Both the position numbers and the translations under genes were made by a program. From a virus: a DNA stretch of 20,814 nucleotides. Of the stretch, positions 16,057 to 20,814 are shown one piece after another. Numbering within the stretch: the stretch's first letter is position 1; each line of letters begins with the position of its first letter. Location: IMG/VR virus record IMGVR_UViG_3300029319_000641, positions 1-20,814 of that record. One strand, given 5' to 3'. The notes under the pieces are model-generated. The model saw nothing but the letters and a program-made list of their open reading frames with translations, did no database searches and was not told the DNA's origin.

Positions 16057-16692
16057 ATGAGTGAATTAAAAATTAACACATTAAAACCCGTTTCTACTAC
16101 AGGAACAACTATTATAGGTGATTCTGGTGATACAATAACTATTCCAGCAGGTGCTACTATTGCTAATAGCGGAACTGAAATAGGTTTTGGTGCTAAAGAT
16201 TTAATAAAAGTTTCTAGTGTTACATATACAGGTAGAGTAAGTCAAACTTCTGCTCCTAATGCGGCATGGTTTGCATTAACAGGCTTAAATTTAGATCACC
16301 AAGCTACATCTACTAGCAATAGACTTTTATTTATAGGACAAGTTTGTGGAGCATTAAACCCTTCGGGTTCATCTTGGGTTACAAGATTTTATGATAGAAC
16401 AAACAGCGATATTGGTACAGGTATGAATGCTGATGTTCAAGGTTCAAGAGAAAGAGCAAACTCAAAAAATTATATTGATGGAACTTCTTGGGGAGCTACA
16501 GCTCCTATGATGGCTTGGGTTACACCTATTTCTACAGCTAATATTACTTATGGAATAGATGTAAAACACCAGCATGCAGATTGGGCAATTAATGGAAATT
16601 GGGATAACAGTGATTCTGGAACTGTTGACAGATCAAGAGGTTTATCAACTTTTCATATAATAGAATTTGACAGTGGGATAATACAAGCATAG
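16057..16692 (+). CDS. Tail tip / receptor-binding-like protein, paralogue 3 of 3
   Basis: A 211-residue protein one base after its paralogue. Shared features: LKINTLKPVSTTGTTIIGDS (4-23), IPAGATIANSGTEIGFG (29-45), TSNRLLF (86-92), GSRER (129-133), DGTSWG (141-146), AWVTPIST (153-160), NSDSGTVDRSRG (184-195) and FHIIEFDSGI. The middle (about 100-128 and 160-180) is where it differs most from the other two, as expected if that face meets the receptor. Cys97 matches the single conserved cysteine. A ribosome site for the following gene overlaps its stop codon. It probably acts as a fibre tip; which receptor is bound cannot be told. Confidence 0.62.
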   Translation: MSELKINTLKPVSTTGTTIIGDSGDTITIPAGATIANSGTEIGFGAKDLIKVSSVTYTGRVSQTSAPNAAWFALTGLNLDHQATSTSNRLLFIGQVCGALNPSGSSWVTRFYDRTNSDIGTGMNADVQGSRERANSKNYIDGTSWGATAPMMAWVTPISTANITYGIDVKHQHADWAINGNWDNSDSGTVDRSRGLSTFHIIEFDSGIIQA

Positions 16693-16700
16693 GAGAAAAT

Positions 16701-17096
16701 ATGGCAGATTATGTAGATTCAGAAATTATTTTAGAGGCATTAAGACTACTTAATCCAGATGCCGCAGTATCTATAGAAGATAATCCAGATTATAGAAATG
16801 CTGATGGCGAATGGGAAGAACAAATTTCTTATTCTGGTGTTTATTGGCCTCCAGGAGCTTCAGAAGCAACTGAGCAACCTCAATTTACTCTTGAAGAAAT
16901 AAGAGCTAAATATCCTGAAGCTGAAAAAATAGTTAATAATAATAGGATTAGAAGAACTAGAGAAATAGAATACGGCAGAATAAATGATCAATTAGATAAA
17001 TTATATCACGATATTGATGCTGGTAAATTAGATGAAACTGGAGAATGGTTTAAATCTATTAAAGCTGTTAAAGACGCAAATCCTTTAGAAGAATAA
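16701..17096 (+). CDS. Tail-assembly-chaperone-like protein
   Basis: A 131-residue acidic protein with a strong AGGAG site (16691-16695) before ATG 16701. The C-terminal EYGRINDQLDKLYHDIDAGK (90-109) matches the pattern R..EY..I.DQLD.L..D found in small tail proteins annotated as tail assembly chaperones, next to fibre genes in many phages. The N-terminal part has an acidic stretch and EWEEQISYSGVYWPPGASE (37-55). It may help fold or attach the fibre tips encoded just upstream. It has no membrane segment. It could also be a minor structural protein; the chaperone name rests on motif and place. Confidence 0.62.
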   Translation: MADYVDSEIILEALRLLNPDAAVSIEDNPDYRNADGEWEEQISYSGVYWPPGASEATEQPQFTLEEIRAKYPEAEKIVNNNRIRRTREIEYGRINDQLDKLYHDIDAGKLDETGEWFKSIKAVKDANPLEE

Positions 17097-17133
17097 TATT
17101 TATTTTTGTTAATTAATAGTATATATTATTTAT

Positions 17134-17721
17134 ATGCTAACACTTCCACCATTAAGCAATCAACATATTAATACTTTATATGTCAAACATAAATTGTTTG
17201 ATGATGAACAAGTAAAAAATATATTAAAAGAAACTAAAATTGAACTATGGAGAAGTGCAGAAGCTGTTGATCCTAATACAGGACAATCAGTAAAGTCTAA
17301 AGATAGAGTATGTCAAGGACAAGCTGTATCAAGTAATTTTCCTTTAAATAGTCTTTTACATGTAATTACTCAAATGAACTCTCAATACTGGAGATTTGAT
17401 CTTAATAGCGTTGATTTAGTTAGAGATTATCCTAGCGTATATAAGTATGGAGTTGATGGTCATTTTGATTGGCATGTAGATATGTCAACAGCTATTTCTA
17501 CTCGTAAGCTAGGATTTACTATTCAACTAAGTAATCCGGAAGATTATGAAGGAGGAGAGTTACAATTTTATGATGGTAGCAAAACAAGAGTAGAACCTGA
17601 ATTAAAAGAAAAAGGAACATTAATAGTATTTCCTTCTTTTGTTTGGCATAGAATTTTACCTATAACTAAAGGAACAAGGTATGCTGTTGTAGGTTGGATT
17701 CACGGGAATCATTTTAAATGA
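17134..17721 (+). CDS. 2-oxoglutarate/Fe(II)-dependent oxygenase, PKHD-type hydroxylase-like
   Basis: A 195-residue protein with the full active-site pattern of the PKHD-type (PiuC-like) 2OG-Fe(II) hydroxylases. Iron ligands would be His114 and Asp116 (HVD, in FDWHVDM) and His172 (FPSFVWHRI), with Arg182 binding 2-oxoglutarate (TKGTRYAVVGW). Typical linking motifs are present: RKLGFTIQLSNPEDYEGGEL (124-143). This fold hydroxylates protein side chains or small molecules using oxygen; the phage substrate is unknown. It is preceded by 37 very AT-rich bases and no clear ribosome site. It overlaps the next oxygenase gene by ATGA. Its place between fibre and lysis genes may mean that fibre, head or host proteins are its substrate, but this is inference. 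Confidence 0.85.
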   Translation: MLTLPPLSNQHINTLYVKHKLFDDEQVKNILKETKIELWRSAEAVDPNTGQSVKSKDRVCQGQAVSSNFPLNSLLHVITQMNSQYWRFDLNSVDLVRDYPSVYKYGVDGHFDWHVDMSTAISTRKLGFTIQLSNPEDYEGGELQFYDGSKTRVEPELKEKGTLIVFPSFVWHRILPITKGTRYAVVGWIHGNHFK

Positions 17722-18272
17722 TCAAAGTTATAGATAACTTTCTACCTAAACCTGTTTTTAAAACTTTATTATCAGAAGTAGAAGACGAGTATTTTCAGTG
17801 GGAATGGCAGAATGATTCTATTTTTAATCCTCGTACAGGTACTGGAGATGGTCATTTTAAATTTGGAAAACCTATATACATGCATCCAAATCTAAATACT
17901 GTAGGCAATCCTATTGATAAAGAATATATAAAATTATTTGAGGTATTTAGAAATTACCAAGAAGAAATAATACCTTCAAAATTTTTAGTAAAATTAAAAT
18001 TAAATCTATACCCTAATCAAGGCAAACAAGTTAAGCACGGAAGGCATAGTGACGTTAGTAACGGAGGCGTTCCTGATCCTAATATTATTACTTCGGTATT
18101 TAATTTTCATACTTGCAACGGGTATACTGCTATAGAAAAAGAAGATGGAACAGAAGAAATAGTCCCATCTGTAGCTAATCAAATAGTTATATTTAGTAAT
18201 GCTTACCACTATGGAGTGACTCAATCAGACATTCCTAGGCGGATAGTATTAAATATGAACGTATCAAAATAA
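17718..18272 (+). CDS. Second 2-oxoglutarate/Fe(II) oxygenase-like protein (prolyl-hydroxylase-like type)
   Basis: A 184-residue protein overlapping the first oxygenase (ATGA at 17718-17721). It belongs to the same superfamily but to another branch. It begins MIKVIDNFLPKPVFKTLLSE, the usual start of small phage and cyanophage 2OG oxygenases. Candidate iron ligands are His110 and Asp112 (GRHSDVS) and His164 (NAYHYGV), with Arg174 or Arg175 near the end for 2-oxoglutarate. Strands KFLVKLKLNLYPNQG (about 88-102) and IVLNMNVSK flank them. The residues for iron are all present, so it is probably active. Substrate unknown. It ends just before a sigma70-like promoter. Similarity to the neighbour is limited to the fold and active site. 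Confidence 0.75.
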   Translation: MIKVIDNFLPKPVFKTLLSEVEDEYFQWEWQNDSIFNPRTGTGDGHFKFGKPIYMHPNLNTVGNPIDKEYIKLFEVFRNYQEEIIPSKFLVKLKLNLYPNQGKQVKHGRHSDVSNGGVPDPNIITSVFNFHTCNGYTAIEKEDGTEEIVPSVANQIVIFSNAYHYGVTQSDIPRRIVLNMNVSK

Positions 18273-18276
18273 ATTG

Positions 18277-18305
18277 TTTACACTAGTTATAAATCTGTTT
18301 AAAAT
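18277..18305 (+). promoter_or_regulatory. Sigma70-like promoter before the lysis genes
   Basis: TTTACA (18277-18282) and TAAAAT (18300-18305) each match five of six consensus bases and are 17 bases apart, the best spacing. It lies in the short gap between the oxygenases and the lysis block. Transcription would begin near 18312, so the first gene would have almost no leader. AT-rich DNA gives such matches by chance fairly often, so this is a moderate call. Confidence 0.42.
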
Positions 18306-18311
18306 GCCCGT

Positions 18312-18518
18312 ATGAAGGAAATACAAGATTTAAAAATAGAAGTCACAGAAGTTAAGGGCGATATCAAGCTTATTAACAAGGATATAGATGTAATTAAAAA
18401 TAATCATTTATGCCATATCCAAAAATCAATATCAAATATAAATAAAATAATATGGACAGTGGGGATTCTAGTTTTCGCGGAACTAGTTCTTTTGTTAAAG
18501 CATTTTATACTGGGGTAA
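18312..18518 (+). CDS. Small coiled-coil/membrane protein, XhlA/holin-like
   Basis: A 68-residue protein with a heptad-like N-terminal region, IQDLKIEVTEVKGDIKLINK (4-23) continuing to residue 45, and one C-terminal membrane segment IIWTVGILVFAELVLLL (46-62). This two-part form is that of XhlA-type hemolysin/holin-associated proteins. It opens the lysis block, which supports a role in membrane disruption. No Shine-Dalgarno site precedes ATG 18312, and the candidate promoter puts the transcript start close to this ATG, so it may be read from a nearly leaderless message. Family call is by topology only; sequence conservation with known XhlA was not tested. Confidence 0.55.
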   Translation: MKEIQDLKIEVTEVKGDIKLINKDIDVIKNNHLCHIQKSISNINKIIWTVGILVFAELVLLLKHFILG

Positions 18519-18541
18519 ATAAAACATGGAAGGGCCGGACT

Positions 18542-18757
18542 ATGATCAGATGGATCGGATTTATTCTAGCAGTACTGGCAGTTTATTTGCTATCTACAGC
18601 AAACCCTAGTATACAACATTGGGGCTGGCTTCTTTCTGCAATATCCTGTGCGATATGGGTTTATGCCGGCGCAAGGGACGGGGACATCGCCAGGACATTG
18701 ATGGAAATTTGTTATACAATCTTAGCAATTCGTGGTATAATAAACTGGTGGCAGTAA
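18542..18757 (+). CDS. Small membrane protein with three hydrophobic segments
   Basis: I place the start at ATG 18542 because GGAAGGG (18528-18534) lies seven bases upstream; the earlier ATG 18452 lacks a ribosome site and overlaps the preceding gene. This gives 71 residues with hydrophobic segments at about 4-18 (WIGFILAVLAVYLLS), 28-43 and 51-69. Arg46-Asp47-Asp49 lie between the second and third. Function is unknown; a holin, antiholin or other lysis helper fits the neighbourhood. The DNA is richer in GC (about 42% over 18481-18720 by hand count, against about 32% in sampled lines of the structural genes), a possible sign of module exchange. Confidence 0.6.
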   Translation: MIRWIGFILAVLAVYLLSTANPSIQHWGWLLSAISCAIWVYAGARDGDIARTLMEICYTILAIRGIINWWQ

Positions 18758-18767
18758 GGAGAATATT

Positions 18768-19160
18768 ATGTGGCTAAATATCGCAGCTAAGCTTGTACCA
18801 GGCATTATAAAGACTGGCATGAGTATAGCTTCTAATAGAAGACGAACTAAGGAACTCGAATCCGTGGCCGAGATGAAGCATGCAGAACGTATGGCTAACG
18901 GTGAGTTAGAGTATAAGAAGGCAGTTATACAGAATAATCAACAGGGATGGAAAGACGAATTCGTGTTGATTCTCGTGTCAGCTCCGGTTATGCTCTTAAT
19001 ATGGTCTATCTTTAGTGACGACCCAGAGATTATGGCTAAGGTAGATAGGTTTTTTGATCAATTCAATAATATGCCTTTTTGGTATCAGGCATTATTTATT
19101 GGTGTAGTTTCAGCAATTTATGGTTTAAAAGGTGCTGATATAATAGGAAAAAGGAAGTGA
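18768..19160 (+). CDS. Holin-like protein (resembles the 3TM gene-transfer-agent holin type)
   Basis: A 130-residue protein with a strong ribosome site (AAGGAGAATATT, 18756-18767) before ATG 18768. It has an amphipathic N-terminus (WLNIAAKLVPGIIKTGMSIA, 2-21), a charged helical linker with RRRTKELESVAEMKHAERMA (24-43), then two clear membrane segments at 64-82 (EFVLILVSAPVMLLIWSIF) and 102-121 (MPFWYQALFIGVVSAIYGLK). The NQQGWKDEF junction and overall arrangement resemble the 3TM holin family linked to gene-transfer-agent release. It would permeabilise the inner membrane and free the amidase encoded downstream. Of the candidate holins here it is the best supported, by topology and motif. Confidence 0.7.
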   Translation: MWLNIAAKLVPGIIKTGMSIASNRRRTKELESVAEMKHAERMANGELEYKKAVIQNNQQGWKDEFVLILVSAPVMLLIWSIFSDDPEIMAKVDRFFDQFNNMPFWYQALFIGVVSAIYGLKGADIIGKRK

Positions 19161-19161
19161 T

Positions 19162-19272
19162 ATGACATTACCTGATTTAAAGGATAAAGTTATAGATTTA
19201 TGGGATAGAATGAATCCAAAAGTTAAGATTGGATTATTTGTAGTTTATTCTATAATTCTTATAGCTATGTAG
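19162..19272 (+). CDS. Tiny single-membrane-segment protein (36 aa)
   Basis: ATG 19162 follows the holin stop by one base and has AAGGAAG (19152-19158) at good spacing. The frame of 36 codons ends at TAG 19270-19272. The protein has a charged N-terminal half (TLPDLKDKVIDLWDRMNPK, 2-20) and a hydrophobic C-terminal segment, KIGLFVVYSIILIAM (22-36), that could span the membrane once. It is not resolved as a known family. Tight packing, the ribosome site and the hydrophobic end make it a likely real gene, perhaps a lysis regulator or antiholin. That last part is inferred from place alone. Confidence 0.55.
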   Translation: MTLPDLKDKVIDLWDRMNPKVKIGLFVVYSIILIAM

Positions 19273-19275
19273 TAT

Positions 19276-19419
19276 ATGGGCAAGGCTCCTAAGTTCGGTG
19301 CTGTTGTTCAATATACAAAGACTTTTAAAGGAACCAGCATCGGTAGGAGGCCGATAACTAGTACTATGAATAAAAAGAAAAAGGCAAGTTTTAAAAAATA
19401 CCGAGGGCAGGGCAGATGA
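19276..19419 (+). CDS. Small, very basic protein (47 aa)
   Basis: ATG 19276 lies three bases after the previous stop, and the 47-codon frame ends at TGA 19417-19419 inside the ATG of the next gene (ATGA). The product is strongly basic, above all at its end: STMNKKKKASFKKYRGQGR (29-47). The N-terminal half is MGKAPKFGAVVQYTKTFKGT. I recall similar short basic proteins with a KKYRGQGR-like end in marine podovirus lysis regions, but give this from memory. It could bind nucleic acid or acidic membrane lipid. The start and stop overlaps on both sides support that it is translated. Function unknown. Confidence 0.6.
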   Translation: MGKAPKFGAVVQYTKTFKGTSIGRRPITSTMNKKKKASFKKYRGQGR

Positions 19420-19820
19420 GCTTAAAGATTTCTGAAGAAGCTAAAGTGCAAATGCCGATGAAGACGGTTGCCAGCTTGATTACAATCGTAGCAATTGGAG
19501 TGTGGGGCTATTTTGGTATCGTAGAAAAACTAAATCAGCATAGCACGACATTACAATTAATGTCATCTGACCTAGAGAAAAACACTGAGTTTAGAATAGG
19601 TTGGCCTAGAGGTACATTAGGTTCTCTGCCTGCGGACTCCGAGCAATTTATGCTCATCGAGGATTTATATAAGCAGGTAGAAAAACTGCAGACACAGCAA
19701 GAGGCTGGAATGCATAACAAAGTCAACATTGAGTTTCTACAAAAACAAGTAGAAAAATTATTAGAAGATGTTGAAAGATTAAAAGATAAGGTTAGACAAA
19801 ATGGAAAGTATACACAATGA
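19416..19820 (+). CDS. Membrane-anchored coiled-coil protein, spanin-like
   Basis: A 134-residue protein with one N-terminal membrane segment (KTVASLITIVAIGVWGYFGI, 16-35) and a long periplasmic-type region. A conserved-looking block EFRIGWPRGTLGSLPADSEQ (58-77) is followed by a coiled coil from about 78 to 128 (LIEDLYKQVEKLQ, LQKQVEKLLEDVERLKDK). This topology is that of an i-spanin, which joins inner and outer membranes in the last step of lysis. The PRG..GSLPADSEQF block is, from memory, shared among marine phages in this position and is not part of classical spanins. It starts in ATGA overlap with the small basic gene and ends in ATGA overlap with the next. Spanin is the best guess; other membrane roles remain open. 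Confidence 0.55.
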   Translation: MSLKISEEAKVQMPMKTVASLITIVAIGVWGYFGIVEKLNQHSTTLQLMSSDLEKNTEFRIGWPRGTLGSLPADSEQFMLIEDLYKQVEKLQTQQEAGMHNKVNIEFLQKQVEKLLEDVERLKDKVRQNGKYTQ

Positions 19821-20035
19821 TTGAAACAGTAGTAGCATTATTAATGATTGTAAACAATGAGATTAAGGAGCACAGAATCCAAGAATCTATGGCTACATGT
19901 TTAAAAGGAAAACGTATAGCAGAGCGTCAACTAAAAGGTGGCGGTAACGTTAGATACCAATGTCTAAAGTCTGAAGCAGAGTTAGAAACGGATAGTTTAG
20001 GCAATGTACATATTAAAAAATTAATATTAAAATAG
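19817..20035 (+). CDS. Small conserved-looking protein of the lysis block (72 aa)
   Basis: A 72-residue protein in ATGA overlap with the spanin-like gene. A short hydrophobic start (IETVVALLMIV, 2-12) is followed by NNEIKEHRI (13-21) and two cysteines, Cys28 and Cys49, that could pair. The rest is charged, ending HIKKLILK. There is no lipobox cysteine near the N-terminus, so it is not a typical o-spanin even though the overlap with an i-spanin-like gene would suit one. The start might be a weak signal peptide or membrane anchor. Function unknown; the place immediately before the amidase suggests a lysis role. Real coding is supported by the overlap and the tight spacing. Confidence 0.5.
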   Translation: MIETVVALLMIVNNEIKEHRIQESMATCLKGKRIAERQLKGGGNVRYQCLKSEAELETDSLGNVHIKKLILK

Positions 20036-20042
20036 GAGTAAT

Positions 20043-20465
20043 ATGATACCAAGAGAAAAAACAGATACGATAGTAATTCATTGTGCAGATACACCTGACG
20101 ACAGAGATGTCGATATGGCTACTATTAAGAAATGGCATGTTGAAGAAAGAGGATGGAGTGATATAGGATACCACTTTGTTATTAGACGTAATGGTCTAGT
20201 TGAAGCTGGTAGAGATGTTAAGCTATCTGGAGCTCATGCTGTACAAGTTAACGGTACATCAGTCGGTATATGTATGGTTGGTCGAGAAAACTTTGACCCT
20301 AGACAATTTGAATCGTTAAGAGATACTGTGCAAATGTTATTGAAACTATATCCTGAATGTAAAGTTATCGGTCACTGTGACGTTGAACCTAAGAAACCTC
20401 AATGTCCAGGATTTGATGTGGCTAAATGGTTTAACGAAGCCATTCCTTCCATTGATCGCCCATAA
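20043..20465 (+). CDS. N-acetylmuramoyl-L-alanine amidase, T7 lysozyme-like endolysin
   Basis: A 140-residue amidase_2-type enzyme (T7 lysozyme is 151) that cuts the bond between muramic acid and L-alanine in peptidoglycan. Zinc ligands are His13 (TIVIHCADT), His111 (VIGHCDVE) and Cys121 (KKPQCPGF); Tyr43 (DIGYHFVI) and Lys118 are likely catalytic partners. The motif WHVEERGWSDIGYHFVIRRN (31-50) is characteristic. GGAG (20035-20038) precedes ATG 20043. There is no signal peptide, so release depends on a holin, several candidates for which lie upstream. In T7 the homologue also inhibits the phage RNA polymerase; nothing here tells whether this one does. Its 3' end overlaps the helicase gene on the other strand by 35 bases. 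Confidence 0.93.
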   Translation: MIPREKTDTIVIHCADTPDDRDVDMATIKKWHVEERGWSDIGYHFVIRRNGLVEAGRDVKLSGAHAVQVNGTSVGICMVGRENFDPRQFESLRDTVQMLLKLYPECKVIGHCDVEPKKPQCPGFDVAKWFNEAIPSIDRP

Positions 20466-20814
20466 CTTGTCTAGCTATATCTTTCTTAGCTTTTAAGGAT
20501 TTAATAATCTTATTGTCCACTGTCCCTAGTGTAGTTATATCTATATAGTGTACATTTTTCTTTTGCCCTATACGGTGACAACGATCCTCGGACTGTAGCC
20601 TGTGTTCTAAATTATAGCTATTACTATAATATATTACTGTATTAGCTACTTGTAAGTTAAGACCAAAGCCTGCAGTTGCTGGATTAGCTACAAAGAATTT
20701 AGGTCTGCCATGCATAAACTCTTGTATATTCTCTTTCCTTTGTTTATCATCTGTATCTCCCCAGTACTCTACAACCATATCAGTACCATGCTGTTCTCTA
20801 AGCTTTTCTGCAAT
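20431..20814 (-). CDS. SNF2-family helicase-like protein, C-terminal part (5' end outside the window)
   Basis: An open frame on the minus strand enters from the right edge and ends at TAA (complement of 20431-20433). About 127 residues are visible. It is the second RecA-like domain of an SNF2/Rad54-type helicase: TAGFGLNLQVANTVIYYS is motif V, and QSEDRCHRIGQKKNV is motif VI with its Arg finger. Upstream HGRPKFFV belongs to the strand before motif V. An internal ATG at 20778 is not the start. Such helicases occur in marine podoviruses, probably in DNA replication or repair. Opposite orientation and the overlap with the amidase mark the border between the late genes and another module. Confidence 0.9.
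   Translation of the reverse strand: MAEKLREQHGTDMVVEYWGDTDDKQRKENIQEFMHGRPKFFVANPATAGFGLNLQVANTVIYYSNSYNLEHRLQSEDRCHRIGQKKNVHYIDITTLGTVDNKIIKSLKAKKDIARQVMGDQWKEWLR

Larger units (their letters stand above)
14821..16692 (+). repeat. Tandem triplication of a fibre-tip gene
   Basis: Three consecutive same-strand genes of 204, 206 and 211 codons share the same N-terminal motif, a central TSNRLLF, and a FTIxE end. They are separated by one base or overlap by one. At DNA level they have diverged a great deal, so this is an old duplication or a gathering of relatives, not a fresh repeat. Confidence 0.75.

Noticed and set aside
17106-17127. Promoter TTGTTA ... TATATT before the first oxygenase
   Set aside because: The two boxes are only ten bases apart, too close for sigma70, and the gap is plain AT-rich sequence.
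18452-18541. Longer start (ATG 18452) for the small membrane protein
   Set aside because: It has no ribosome site and overlaps 67 bases of the preceding gene, while ATG 18542 has GGAAGGG at ideal spacing and begins right at the first membrane segment.

Overview
The window reads as the late (head, tail, lysis) region of a T7-like podovirus with a short tail, almost certainly a marine phage. Gene order matches the T7 morphogenesis module: capsid, a short head protein, terminator, tail adaptor (gp11-like), tail nozzle (gp12-like), four or five internal virion proteins (gp13- to gp16-like), tail fibre with a gp17-type N-terminus, then lysis genes ending in a T7-lysozyme-type amidase. The AT-rich DNA, the phage-borne 2-oxoglutarate/Fe(II) oxygenases and the style of the small lysis proteins resemble podoviruses of pelagic bacteria (SAR11 pelagiphages, marine cyanophages). 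That host guess is inference; nothing here proves a host. I see no tRNA, IS element, integrase or CRISPR array.

Layout. 1-80: the last codons of an upstream gene, by position probably the scaffold. 81-254: a non-coding leader with three hairpins, a possible pseudoknot and a 7-codon ORF, ahead of the capsid gene. 255-1637: capsid and a likely decoration protein. 1651-1676: a terminator-like hairpin in the place of T7 T-phi. 1695-13055: a tightly packed tail and ejection-protein operon, many of its genes joined by ATGA or TAATG overlaps. 13052-17096: a fibre with a gp17-type anchor, a small fibre-like protein, three tandem paralogous fibre/tip-like proteins and a tail-assembly-chaperone-like protein. 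17134-18272: two different 2OG-Fe(II) oxygenase-like genes. 18277-20465: a lysis block of many very small genes (coiled-coil/TM holin-like protein, small membrane protein, 3TM-type holin, two tiny genes, spanin-like coiled-coil protein, amidase), preceded by a sigma70-like promoter. 20431-20814: the 3' end of an SNF2-type helicase on the opposite strand, overlapping the amidase tail to tail.

The most interesting element is the 991-residue gene at 7438-10413. It occupies the place of the T7 gp16 ejection protein, but its middle carries a kinase-like domain (Lys-Glu-NRD-DxG signature) and its C-terminal third an ADP-ribosyltransferase-like domain (FTS and ETE motifs, with His where the first catalytic Arg is expected). 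If the protein is packaged and ejected as gp16 is, the phage would deliver a double protein-modifying effector together with its DNA. Second in interest are the structured capsid leader and the triplicated fibre genes.
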